Positions 56,811 to 64,000 of a stretch of DNA of 64,000 nucleotides are shown here, piece by piece (the stretch's first letter is position 1; every line of letters starts with the position of its first letter). The stretch comes from Haloarcula sp. CBA1127 (GTDB lineage: Archaea; Halobacteriota; Halobacteria; Halobacteriales; Haloarculaceae). Made by a program: the position numbers and the translations under genes. The notes under the pieces were generated by a model that saw nothing but the letters and a program-made list of their open reading frames with translations, was not told where the DNA came from and searched no databases. Where the stretch lies: positions 248,001-312,000 of the forward strand of contig NZ_BCNB01000006.1 in assembly GCF_001485575.1 (NCBI RefSeq), read 5' to 3'.

Positions 56811-58022
56811 TTACTCCGCTCCGAACCGAGCCGTCGCGAACGCCTCGAAGGAGGCTGAGTACTGCATCAGCATTGTGCCGAGAATACTCATGAGAAGGAC
56901 GTATGCGACGGGAAACGAGTAGACGGCGTTGGCCAACTCGGTCGACAGTGACGTGCCTGCTCCGGTCAGGGCAACGGCGGCGATAATCAGGGAGAACTCA
57001 CCACGAGTGACCATCCCAAGGCCGACACGCATTGACCGGCGCGAGGTGAGGGCGTACGCACGGCCACTCAGATAGCCCGACAAGATTTTCGTCGGCGTCG
57101 TGACGACGATAGCGGCGACGACGAGCCCCGCGACGCCGGCGAACAGTCGCGGGTCGGTCTCGACGCCGATCCAGAAGAAAAACACCGCCGCAAACGTGTC
57201 GCGGAGGGGCTCCAGCAGTCGTTCTAGCTTGTGCGTGTGAGTGGTCGGGGCGAATGCCATCCCGACAAAGAACGCGGCGACGGCCTCGCTAACGCCGATG
57301 GCGAGGGCAAGTCCGGAGACGAAAACCGTGATGCCGACGGCTCGCACCACAGTAAACTCGTTCGAGGTCGTCTGTAAAGCGCGTTCGAACCATGGCGTCC
57401 CGTAACGGGCCAGCAGCAGGAGCGCGACGATGAATGAGAGCGCGACGCCGACGGAGGTCGCGGCGGCCCCGAGGTCGGACCCACCGGTGACGAGCGCGGC
57501 GGCGATTGTGAGATACACCGCGATGAACAGGTCCTCGAACACGAGCGTCCCGAGCATTGGGTTGGCCTCGTCGTTGGCGATCCAGCCGAGGTCGATAAGC
57601 GACTTCGTGATGATAGCTGACGAGGAGATGTAGACGATGCCGGCGACCAGAAAGGCCGCAAGCGGGTCCCGAAACAGCGCGAACCCGAGCCCGAGCCCGA
57701 CACCGAAGTTGATGCCGAGGTCGATAGTTCCCGCTCTGGTGATGCGCTCCCAGCTGTCCAGCAGCCGGTCCAGATTGAACTCCAGACCAAGGAAAAACAG
57801 CAGGAAGACGATACCAAGCTCCGCGCCGAGTTCGACGAACTCCGAGGACTCGACGACCGGGAGGTCGTAGCCGGCGACGGCGAACTGCCCCGCGACAGAC
57901 GGCGACAGCACCATCCCAGTGATAATGTATAACGGTATCACCGACTTGTTCAGCCACACCGCGACGAGCGTAGCGGCTGCAACGGCGGCGAACAACACAC
58001 CGATGCCGAGCAGGTCAGCCAC
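56811..58022 (-). CDS. CPA2 family cation:proton antiporter (Kef type)
   Basis: 403 residues with about 12 membrane helices and no fused regulatory domain. Typical CPA2 stretches: VFLLFFLGLEFNLDRLL, YISSSAIITKSLIDLG, GTLVFEDLFIAVYL, AFFVGMAFA and GLGMVTRGEFSLIIA. It exchanges K+ or Na+ for protons. The RCK/TrkA-C subunit is supplied by the gene 34 bp upstream, so the two form an operon and probably one complex. Confidence 0.92.
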   Translation of the reverse strand: MADLLGIGVLFAAVAAATLVAVWLNKSVIPLYIITGMVLSPSVAGQFAVAGYDLPVVESSEFVELGAELGIVFLLFFLGLEFNLDRLLDSWERITRAGTIDLGINFGVGLGLGFALFRDPLAAFLVAGIVYISSSAIITKSLIDLGWIANDEANPMLGTLVFEDLFIAVYLTIAAALVTGGSDLGAAATSVGVALSFIVALLLLARYGTPWFERALQTTSNEFTVVRAVGITVFVSGLALAIGVSEAVAAFFVGMAFAPTTHTHKLERLLEPLRDTFAAVFFFWIGVETDPRLFAGVAGLVVAAIVVTTPTKILSGYLSGRAYALTSRRSMRVGLGMVTRGEFSLIIAAVALTGAGTSLSTELANAVYSFPVAYVLLMSILGTMLMQYSASFEAFATARFGAE

Positions 58023-58056
58023 AGCGGTAGCCCCCCGTCGACTCGGTTCTGGCCAT

Positions 58057-58545
58057 CTACAGGTCTCCAGCTAAGAGCTTCTCGAACGACTCGCAGTTGT
58101 CGCGTTCGCCGATAACGACAACAGTGTCACCGGCCTCGATTTCGACGGTCGACGTGGGGCCGGGAATGACATCGTCGCCGCGCTGTAGCGCGACAACGGT
58201 GACGCCGGTCCGCTGCCCGACGTTAGCACCGGCCAGCGTCTCACCGACCAATGGCGAGTCCGCCTCGACCGCGTACCACTCAAGCAGCGTCCCTTCCGAC
58301 AGCATCGTCTCGACGTGGCTGGATTCGACCGGCTGGAAGTACGCGCCTTCGAGTATCGTGCCGACCAGCCGGGCCATCCGGTCCGAGAGTTCGATGAGCT
58401 TCTCGGAGTCGGCGTCCGCGCTCTCTTTCAGGTACAGTTCGCGAGTGCCCGTGTTGTGGGTCACGACGACCAGTTGCTGTCCACCGCCGATGTTTACCTC
58501 GTGTTTCTTTCCGACGCCGGGCAGGTCACTCTCGGTTACGTCCAT
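58057..58545 (-). CDS. TrkA-C domain regulatory subunit of the antiporter
   Basis: 162 residues. An N-terminal domain (DVTESDLPGVGKKHEVNIGG) is followed by a TrkA-C (RCK_C) domain at about 75-160 (LLEWYAVEADSPLVGETLA, TGVTVVALQRGDDVIPGP, EAGDTVVVIGERDNCESF). TrkA-C domains sense nucleotides or ions and gate transporters. The start at 58545 is set by the family N-terminus and a TATA-like CTTATACG about 25 nt upstream. Immediately followed by the Kef-type antiporter gene. Confidence 0.9.
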   Translation of the reverse strand: MDVTESDLPGVGKKHEVNIGGGQQLVVVTHNTGTRELYLKESADADSEKLIELSDRMARLVGTILEGAYFQPVESSHVETMLSEGTLLEWYAVEADSPLVGETLAGANVGQRTGVTVVALQRGDDVIPGPTSTVEIEAGDTVVVIGERDNCESFEKLLAGDL

Positions 58546-58674
58546 AAGCCGGGATTGCGTTCGACTGCGTATAAGCCTCTGTGCCCGGACCCCAGTTAGC
58601 GGGTCGCCGGCACCCGATAAGCGGGACCCAAAGGTATTAGTGGGTTCCTGCCAACGTTCAGGCAAGCCAACTTT

Positions 58675-58702
58675 CGCTAAAACAACTCAACTTGTTTTAG
58701 CG
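58675..58702. promoter_or_regulatory. 11-bp perfect inverted repeat at the cbiX promoter
   Basis: CGCTAAAACAA and TTGTTTTAGCG, separated by 6 bp, end 13 nt before the cbiX ATG (58716). The left arm includes the best TATA-like stretch, so the repeat would cover both TATA and transcription start. This is the geometry of a repressor site. The repeat is AT-rich against a GC-rich background. Confidence 0.6.
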
Positions 58703-58715
58703 TTGGGAGCTACCA

Positions 58716-59489
58716 ATGCCACACGACACACTCCTGCTCATCGGTCGGGACACGTCACGCGCTACGCCCTACGAGACACACGCTCGCCGGCTGCGCGAGC
58801 GCGGCGTAGCCACCGACGTGACGGTGCTGACCTACGACCACGAACCCCGTCGGGAGTTACGCGACGAACTGGTAGCCATCGATGCCGACCGCGTGTTCGC
58901 GCTGCCAATGACCGTCGCGCACGACCACACCACGGTGACTGACGTGCCGGCGGCACTCGACGAAATTGACGCCGAAACGCACTACTGTGAACCAGTCGGT
59001 CGCAGCCCGCTACTGACCGAAGCGATCCGTGACCGTGCCGCCGCTGCAGTCCCAGAGGCCCCCGATTCCTCTGTCGCGCTCGTCGCCTTCGGCTCCAGCG
59101 GCAAGCCGTATCAGCGCCAGGTGACGGAGTACCACGCCGAGCGCCTGCGCGAGCGCTCGGCCTTCGGCGAGGTCGAACCGTGCTATCTGCTTCAGAACCC
59201 CGCCGTCGAATGTGTCAGGTACAACCTCGCCCACGACCACGCCGTCGCCGTGCCGCTCTTTCTTGCGCCAACCGACGCGACCGAGTCGCAGATCCCCACC
59301 AAACTCGACCTCGATAGGGGCGGGCTCGCCTACACTGACACGCTAGGTGACCACCCGCTCGTCACTGAGGCCGTCGCGACCGCCGTCGAGACGGCGCGGA
59401 CGATGGCCGACACGAGCACACCACAGACCTTCGAGGCGACGCTGGCCGCGACAAACCGGCCGATGGCAACCGACGGCGAGGGCGATTAG
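58716..59489 (+). CDS. cbiX: CbiX-like protein (sirohydrochlorin chelatase family)
   Basis: 257 residues with two CbiX-like halves. The N-half starts HDTLLLIGRDTS and has ALPMTVAHDHTTVTDVP; the C-half has LVAFGSSGKPYQRQ, CYLLQNPAVECVRYNLAH and VPLFLAPTDATESQIP. Normal CbiX enzymes insert cobalt with a His in the GHGS motif and a His after PLFL. Here the first His is R10 or Phe, and only the N-half second motif keeps histidines (AHDH). It may be a divergent or non-catalytic member. The cobN-cbiC-cbiE operon is 3 kb away on the other strand. Confidence 0.75.
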   Translation: MPHDTLLLIGRDTSRATPYETHARRLRERGVATDVTVLTYDHEPRRELRDELVAIDADRVFALPMTVAHDHTTVTDVPAALDEIDAETHYCEPVGRSPLLTEAIRDRAAAAVPEAPDSSVALVAFGSSGKPYQRQVTEYHAERLRERSAFGEVEPCYLLQNPAVECVRYNLAHDHAVAVPLFLAPTDATESQIPTKLDLDRGGLAYTDTLGDHPLVTEAVATAVETARTMADTSTPQTFEATLAATNRPMATDGEGD

Positions 59490-59565
59490 GACTGTCGCAG
59501 CGACAGGACCAGGGGCACCGGACGAGAGGAAGCGATTTGTACCCACGGTACGTTCTGGCACGTAG

Positions 59566-60033
59566 ATGCTTCGCCGACGAGTAGCGCAGACGCGGGACCA
59601 GGTCAAAGAGAAGCTAGTGGCTGCGTTGATAGAAGACCACTCACCGCGAGAGGTTGCGGTGAGCTTCAGCGTCGGCGTGTTCCTCACCGCACTGCCGACG
59701 CTTGGCACCGGCTTTCTCGCCTTCCTCGTCCTCGCGTACCTGTTCAAACAGCTCAGCAAGGTCGCGCTGTTTGCGTCTGTCCTGATACTCAATCCGCCGG
59801 TCAAGTGGGGCGTGTACGCGTCGAGCTTCTGGCTCGGCAACCAGATTCTGGGGCCGGTACCCGGCCTGTCGTTTGACGGCGTCTCTGTCTCAACGGGGAG
59901 CGACGTGCTGGTCCGACTGTGGACAGGGAACGTCATTCTGGCCGTCGTGTTCGCCGCCGTCGGGTACGTGCTCGCGTTCCGGTTGATCAACGAGTACAGG
60001 CGACGGCAGGCCGGATCGGCCGCGGTCAGTTGA
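59566..60033 (+). CDS. DUF2062 domain membrane protein
   Basis: 155 residues. A basic N-terminus is followed by a DUF2062-like region: SPREVAVSFSVGVFLTALPTLG, LFKQLSKVALFASVLILNPPVKWGVY. Three to four hydrophobic segments, the last at about 122-143. Proteins of this family are sometimes linked to glycosyltransferases or polysaccharide export, but function is unknown. Transcribed in the same direction as cbiX, 76 bp later, with a possible promoter of its own. Confidence 0.8.
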   Translation: MLRRRVAQTRDQVKEKLVAALIEDHSPREVAVSFSVGVFLTALPTLGTGFLAFLVLAYLFKQLSKVALFASVLILNPPVKWGVYASSFWLGNQILGPVPGLSFDGVSVSTGSDVLVRLWTGNVILAVVFAAVGYVLAFRLINEYRRRQAGSAAVS

Positions 60034-60231
60034 ACTAGCCTGGTACGAATGCGACGGTAAGTGAAGTGGTTGCCAGCGGCAGCGATGGCCGGCGAACGTG
60101 ACAGCCGCTTACTGGGAGGTTCCTGTCGAAACTACGACATATGTAACCCTTATCTGGAAGGGTAGGGCCGCATTCGGGGATATAGTATCGCCACTTTTTC
60201 ATATTCATACTGATAATACGCCGGGCGAACG

Positions 60232-61635
60232 ATGCAGGACGTCGAATTGAGCCGACGGCAGGTTCTGACGGCACTCAGCATTGGAACAGCAGGAATAGCG
60301 GGTTGTAGCTTCGGATCCAGTAGCGACTCACCATCTGGCACCGAACCCGAGCAGACAGCCATATCGACGTCACAGGGAGTGGAGTCACCCCTTTCCATCG
60401 ACGCCCCGGGCGAGTATTTGCGAGACGAATCGGTGTCGATCAGGGTGACCGGTGCCGAGCCCGGGAGCGAGGTGACAGTCCGCGCGACGATGGAGGATGG
60501 AGAAGGAATCGAATGGTCCTCCGAAATGCTGGTCGAAGCCAACGGGCAGGGTGTGGTCGATCTATCCAAACAGGCCCCAAAAGATGCGAACTACGATGGA
60601 GTCGATCCGATGGGGTGGTGCTGGTCGATGCAACCCGACGGCTCCGACGGCGAGTTCCGGACGGGATGGGACAGCGCCGAGAAGACCGTTCGTATTACCG
60701 CAGAGACAGACACAACAGAGACGGTCCACAAGCTACAGCGACGGATGCAAGCCGAGGGGGTAACGGAGTCGAGTATCACGTCGGACAGCAAGGGATTCCT
60801 CTACGAACCAGCTGGCGATGGACCGTACCCGGGCGTGCTGGTGCTGCACGGGAGCGGCGGGATGCCATTGCGAAACTGGGCCCGGCTGCTCGCCTCACAC
60901 GGCTACGTAACCCTGGCGCTCCAGTGGTACGGGACTGACGATATCACGCCGACAGAGACGTATTCCGGGGTTCCACTGGAGTATTTCGATACCGCTGCCA
61001 CGGTTCTTCGCCAGCGCCATAACGTCGTCGACGGACCGGTCGGCGTGTGGGGAACCTCGAAAGGCGGTGAAGCCGCACTGTTGCTGGGCGCGCGGTTCGA
61101 CTGGGTTGGTGCAGTCGTCGCCCTCGCTCCGAGCAGCCTCGTGATGGTCGGTGAAAACTTCAAGACATCGACATGGAGCGTCGATGGAGAACCAGTGCCG
61201 TACATCCCCGCACCCGATAGAGCCACCGAGACAGCAACGAGTGACGAGTCTGGGGTCGTCATTCGAAAGTTCTACGAGGCTGCTGTCGACCAAGCGTCCG
61301 AGGAAGCAATCAGGGACGCTACGATTGCGGTCGAACAGACGGACGCGCCGCTCCTGTTAGTGTCCGGGAAAGACGACCAGCTCTGGCAGTCCTCCGCGCT
61401 GAGTGGACGTGCGATACGCCGACTGGAGGACAGCGACGTGTCCTTCCCATACGAGCACCTCGCCTTCGAAAATGCGGGTCATGCGATCGGACCGCCACAT
61501 AAACCCACCACACAATCGATGAAGTACGGCAACTGGGTCTACGGTGGAACGCCAGCCGGGAATGCCGAAGCGAACGCGAAACACTGGTCGACGGGCCTCG
61601 ACTACCTCGAACGTGGGTTAAAAACCGAGGGGTAG
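60232..61635 (+). CDS. BAAT/acyl-CoA thioesterase-type alpha/beta hydrolase, Tat lipoprotein
   Basis: 467 residues. Tat lipoprotein signal LSRRQVLTALSIGTAGIAGC. An N-terminal BAAT-type Ig-like domain (about 55-165) has DESVSIRVTGAEPGSEVTV and YDGVDPMGWCWSMQP. The C-terminal hydrolase (about 180-460) has the nucleophile Ser in GVWGTSKGGEAALL (about 275), Asp in SGKDDQLW and His in FENAGHAIGPP. Intracellular relatives cleave acyl-CoA or conjugate bile acids; an exported version must use another ester or thioester. Confidence 0.87.
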   Translation: MQDVELSRRQVLTALSIGTAGIAGCSFGSSSDSPSGTEPEQTAISTSQGVESPLSIDAPGEYLRDESVSIRVTGAEPGSEVTVRATMEDGEGIEWSSEMLVEANGQGVVDLSKQAPKDANYDGVDPMGWCWSMQPDGSDGEFRTGWDSAEKTVRITAETDTTETVHKLQRRMQAEGVTESSITSDSKGFLYEPAGDGPYPGVLVLHGSGGMPLRNWARLLASHGYVTLALQWYGTDDITPTETYSGVPLEYFDTAATVLRQRHNVVDGPVGVWGTSKGGEAALLLGARFDWVGAVVALAPSSLVMVGENFKTSTWSVDGEPVPYIPAPDRATETATSDESGVVIRKFYEAAVDQASEEAIRDATIAVEQTDAPLLLVSGKDDQLWQSSALSGRAIRRLEDSDVSFPYEHLAFENAGHAIGPPHKPTTQSMKYGNWVYGGTPAGNAEANAKHWSTGLDYLERGLKTEG

Positions 61636-61768
61636 GGTAGCCACTTTTCGTCCGTCCCAACAGCGCTTGACCGCTCACATATGATGGCTACAGGACACAC
61701 AGATTCCACTCCGAAAACCTCGACTCACTGTTGACGGTCCTGGAGACGAGCGGCAAAAACTGCAGATC

Positions 61769-62530
61769 TCACTCCCGTCGCACGACAAACACCGAAAGAT
61801 CCGAGAACCGCGTGTCGTCCTTGCTGTCGCCGCCAGCATCTTGCGCAAGGTCGCCGAGCGTCGTTGCGGTCCGAGCCTCGTTGTCATGGGTGAGCCGCTC
61901 GTAGACCAGCGCCGGTAGCTCGGGGTCGCCGCCGGCATCCAACAGTTCGGCCGCGATGTCCTCGGGCATCAGGTCGAACGGGCGCGGCAACACGAGCAGG
62001 TGTCGGTCGCCCACGTCGCTTCGAAGCCGGGCGAGATCTGACGAGAGGTCGCCACTCTTGTGTAGCGTGACAAACGTCGTGTCCTCCATCGGCGTCCGTG
62101 CCCGACTGGCAGCGATCTGGAGCGAGGAGATGCCCGGCACGATACGAACCGGGCGGTCGACGGCACGCTGGACCTTCCCCACGAACTGGTACCCAGAGTG
62201 GTTCGGGTCGCCCATTGCGACCGCGGTCCCGCGCTCGCCGTCGGCCACGCGCTCGGCGAAAGCGTCCAGGGTGTCGAGTTCGTCCCGATAGCCACAGGTC
62301 AGCAGGTCCGCGTCGGTCCGGTCGGCGACGAAATCGACCACCGTCTCGAAGCCGACGACGACATCGGCCTCGCGGATCGCCTGCTCACCGCGCGGCGTCA
62401 GGAAGTCAGTGTTCCCCGGGCCAATGCCGACAGCATGGACCGGCCCGTCCGCGTCAGGGTCCTCGGGCGCTCTCGCCGCAATATCGGCCGGGTCCGGGCC
62501 AGAGTCGAGGTCGTAGTCGTCCTCAGTCAT
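61769..62530 (-). CDS. cbiE: Cobalt-precorrin-7 C5-methyltransferase
   Basis: 253 residues, SAM-dependent tetrapyrrole methylase. An acidic N-terminal extension (about 1-30) precedes HAVGIGPGNTDFLTPRGEQAI, VVVGFETVVDFV, AMGDPNHSGYQFVGKV and VRIVPGISSLQIAASR, typical of CbiE. It methylates C5 of the corrin ring in cobalamin synthesis. It overlaps cbiC by 8 bp. The separate CbiT (C15) domain is not fused here. Start at 62530 (MTEDDYDLD) is chosen from the overlap. Confidence 0.87.
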   Translation of the reverse strand: MTEDDYDLDSGPDPADIAARAPEDPDADGPVHAVGIGPGNTDFLTPRGEQAIREADVVVGFETVVDFVADRTDADLLTCGYRDELDTLDAFAERVADGERGTAVAMGDPNHSGYQFVGKVQRAVDRPVRIVPGISSLQIAASRARTPMEDTTFVTLHKSGDLSSDLARLRSDVGDRHLLVLPRPFDLMPEDIAAELLDAGGDPELPALVYERLTHDNEARTATTLGDLAQDAGGDSKDDTRFSDLSVFVVRRE

Positions 62531-63302
62531 CGAAAGAGACCTCGCCCTCGCGCACGTCGCTGGCGACATGCACCAGTTCGTTCGTCAGCCCGGCTGCCAG
62601 CCCGCTCCCGCCGCGGCGGCCGACGTTCGTGATAGTCGGGACACCGTGCTCGGCGGCGACCTCGCGGAGCCGTTCCCGGCTCTCGGCCGCCTTGACGAAG
62701 CCGACAGGCGTGGCAACGACCACTGCCGGGCGCGTGCCGTCCTCGATGCAGTCCGCGAGTGCGAGCGCGGCGGTCGGCGCGTTCCCGACGACGGCGATGG
62801 CTCCGTCGTAGACGCCCTGTTTGTCGAGTTCGAGGACCGACGCGGCCGTGCGGGTCATCCCGGTTTCGGCGGCTAGTTCCGCGCCGTTGCCGATGGCCTT
62901 CTTGACTGGACAGTCGTGGCCGCGGCCGGTGATGCCGGCCTTGACCATCGTGATATCGGTGACGATAGGCTGTTCGTCCAGCACCGCCTGCGCGCCGGTC
63001 CGCACCGGCTCGTCGTCGTCCGCCCCGGTGAAACGAACGAGGTGCTGGAACTCGGGGTCGCCGGTCGCATGGACGGACTTCTGGCGAATCCGGTCGGCCA
63101 GCGTCTCGTCCGGGACGAGTTCGCGCACGCGGTCCATCGACGTCTCCGCGATGTCCATTGCGTTCGAGGTGGTCGCACCGAGGTCGGCGTACTCCTCAAA
63201 GTCATCGTCGCTGTTCGCGTCACCGTCTGTCGCATCATCTGCGTCGGCGGTTTCACCGCCTCCGTCTCGCGACGCCTCCGGCGTCGCGCCATCAGTCGTC
63301 AT
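62523..63302 (-). CDS. cbiC: Cobalt-precorrin-8 methylmutase
   Basis: 259 residues. A long acidic N-terminal tail (about 1-55) precedes the CbiC/CobH domain: catalytic His in QKSVHATGDPEFQHLV, then VTDITMVKAGITG, VVGNAPTAALALADCIEDG and VATPVGFVKAAESRERL. It moves a methyl group from C11 to C12 to form cobyrinate. Overlaps cobN by 11 bp upstream and cbiE by 8 bp downstream, so the three genes are one operon. Confidence 0.93.
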   Translation of the reverse strand: MTTDGATPEASRDGGGETADADDATDGDANSDDDFEEYADLGATTSNAMDIAETSMDRVRELVPDETLADRIRQKSVHATGDPEFQHLVRFTGADDDEPVRTGAQAVLDEQPIVTDITMVKAGITGRGHDCPVKKAIGNGAELAAETGMTRTAASVLELDKQGVYDGAIAVVGNAPTAALALADCIEDGTRPAVVVATPVGFVKAAESRERLREVAAEHGVPTITNVGRRGGSGLAAGLTNELVHVASDVREGEVSFDD

Positions 63303-64000
63303 CTGAGGACACCTCCGGTCGTTCCGCTCCGCTGTTGCGTGCTTCGAGGTCACCATCGACTTCCAGATTCAGGTCCCGCAGGCGGTCCCGGGTGTCATCG
63401 TCAGCGTCCCAGAGCCCGCGGTCGATAGCTTCGAGTAGCGTGTCAGTGATCGAGTCCAGCGCCCAAGGGTTCACGTCCCGGAGCCAGTCCTGCCGGTCGG
63501 CGTCGAAAGCGTAGCGCTCGGCCACGTCCTCCCAGAGGGTGTCGCTGACCACGTCGGTCGTGGCGTCCCAGCCGAGCACCACGTCGACCGTCGTCGAGAG
63601 GTCGCCAGCGCCCTTGTAGCCGTGTTCCTCCATCGAATCGAGCCACGCGGGGTTGAGCACGCGGGCGCGCATCGCCTTCCGGACTTTCTCCTCGTTGGTG
63701 TACACGTCGACATTGTCCGGGTCCGAGGAGTCCCCGACGTAGGAGTTCGGTTCTTCGCCGGCGATCTCCGTGACTGCGGAGATGAAGCCGCCATGGAAGG
63801 CATACCAGTCCGAGGAGTCGAACTCATCTTGCTCGGCGGTGTCCTCGATTTTGACCGTCGCGTCGACGGAGGAGAGGCGGCGTTCGAAGGCGTCGTGAGC
63901 GTCGCTCACTCGGCCGCGCGACCCCATCGCATAGCCGCCCCACTGGACGTACACGTCGGCGAGGTCAGAGCGATCGTCCCAGTTGCCCTCGTCGACGGCC
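63292..64000 (-). CDS. cobN: Cobaltochelatase subunit CobN (C-terminal part, continues past window)
   Basis: About 236 C-terminal residues of the large cobaltochelatase/magnesium-chelatase H subunit family: DRSDLADVYVQWGGYAMG, RVLNPAWLDSMEEHGYKGA, VDVVLGWDATTDVVSDTLWE and DVNPWALDSITDTLLEA. Inserts cobalt into the corrin ring. The C-terminal 20 residues are acidic. The 5' end lies beyond base 64000. The presence of both CobN and a CbiX-like protein in one region is notable. Confidence 0.92.
   Translation of the reverse strand, partial: AVDEGNWDDRSDLADVYVQWGGYAMGSRGRVSDAHDAFERRLSSVDATVKIEDTAEQDEFDSSDWYAFHGGFISAVTEIAGEEPNSYVGDSSDPDNVDVYTNEEKVRKAMRARVLNPAWLDSMEEHGYKGAGDLSTTVDVVLGWDATTDVVSDTLWEDVAERYAFDADRQDWLRDVNPWALDSITDTLLEAIDRGLWDADDDTRDRLRDLNLEVDGDLEARNSGAERPEVSSDDD

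Noticed and set aside
58640-58716. Cobalamin riboswitch upstream of cbiX
   Set aside because: The region is far too short and shows only a simple inverted repeat; haloarchaea are not known to use this riboswitch.

Overview
The window is chromosomal DNA of a halophilic archaeon, most likely Haloarcula or a close relative. The evidence is strong GC bias at third codon positions, acidic Asp/Glu-rich proteins, many genes whose TATA-like box lies about 26 nt before the start codon (leaderless mRNAs), twin-arginine lipoproteins, a PGF-CTERM surface protein, archaeal-type cobalamin and riboflavin genes, and an oxidative xylose pathway of the Haloarcula/Haloferax type. The genus is an inference. No rRNA, tRNA, CRISPR array or insertion sequence was found.

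Layout. 0-8 kb: end of a wyosine gene (taw1), riboflavin kinase/regulator plus ribB behind a perfect palindrome, ilvE and a galactonate dehydratase gene (each preceded by a small leaderless ORF whose stop overlaps the gene's start), a panE-like gene and small proteins. 8-11 kb: metY-metX. 10.7-20 kb: a MoxR ATPase and, convergent to it, a DUF58/transglutaminase envelope operon, separated by a TrmB-type regulator, an SMR transporter and a SHOCT protein. 20-29 kb: a beta-helix protein, an ABC exporter, a hybrid histidine kinase and NAD-dependent DNA ligase. 28.6-31.4 kb: a transducer gene (htr-like) overlapping an opsin-like gene that lacks the retinal lysine, then a HalOD1 protein. 31.5-36 kb: class V aminotransferase, small membrane proteins and uvrC.

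36-44.7 kb: an oxidative pentose cluster with candidates for xylose dehydrogenase, lactonase, xylonate dehydratase, 2-keto-3-deoxyxylonate dehydratase and alpha-ketoglutarate semialdehyde dehydrogenase. It is interrupted by an HtpX protease gene, a small zinc-finger gene and long AT-rich intergenic stretches holding an 18-bp direct repeat. 44.8-55 kb: secreted functions: a DyP-like and a P19-like lipoprotein (probable metal handling), a 5'-nucleotidase lipoprotein and a nucleoside hydrolase (nucleotide salvage), and a 1150-residue PHP-domain surface protein followed by a His-rich lipoprotein. 55-64 kb: a quinone-oxidoreductase-like enzyme, a CPA2 antiporter with its TrkA-C partner, a CbiX-like protein behind an 11-bp inverted repeat, DUF2062, a BAAT-type hydrolase, and the 3' part of a cobN-cbiC-cbiE operon.

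The most interesting observations are the transducer/non-retinal opsin pair, the two leaderless mini-ORFs coupled by ATGA to metabolic genes, the PHP/His-rich surface pair, and several inverted repeats placed at promoters (ribK, xylonate dehydratase, the zinc-finger gene, cbiX).
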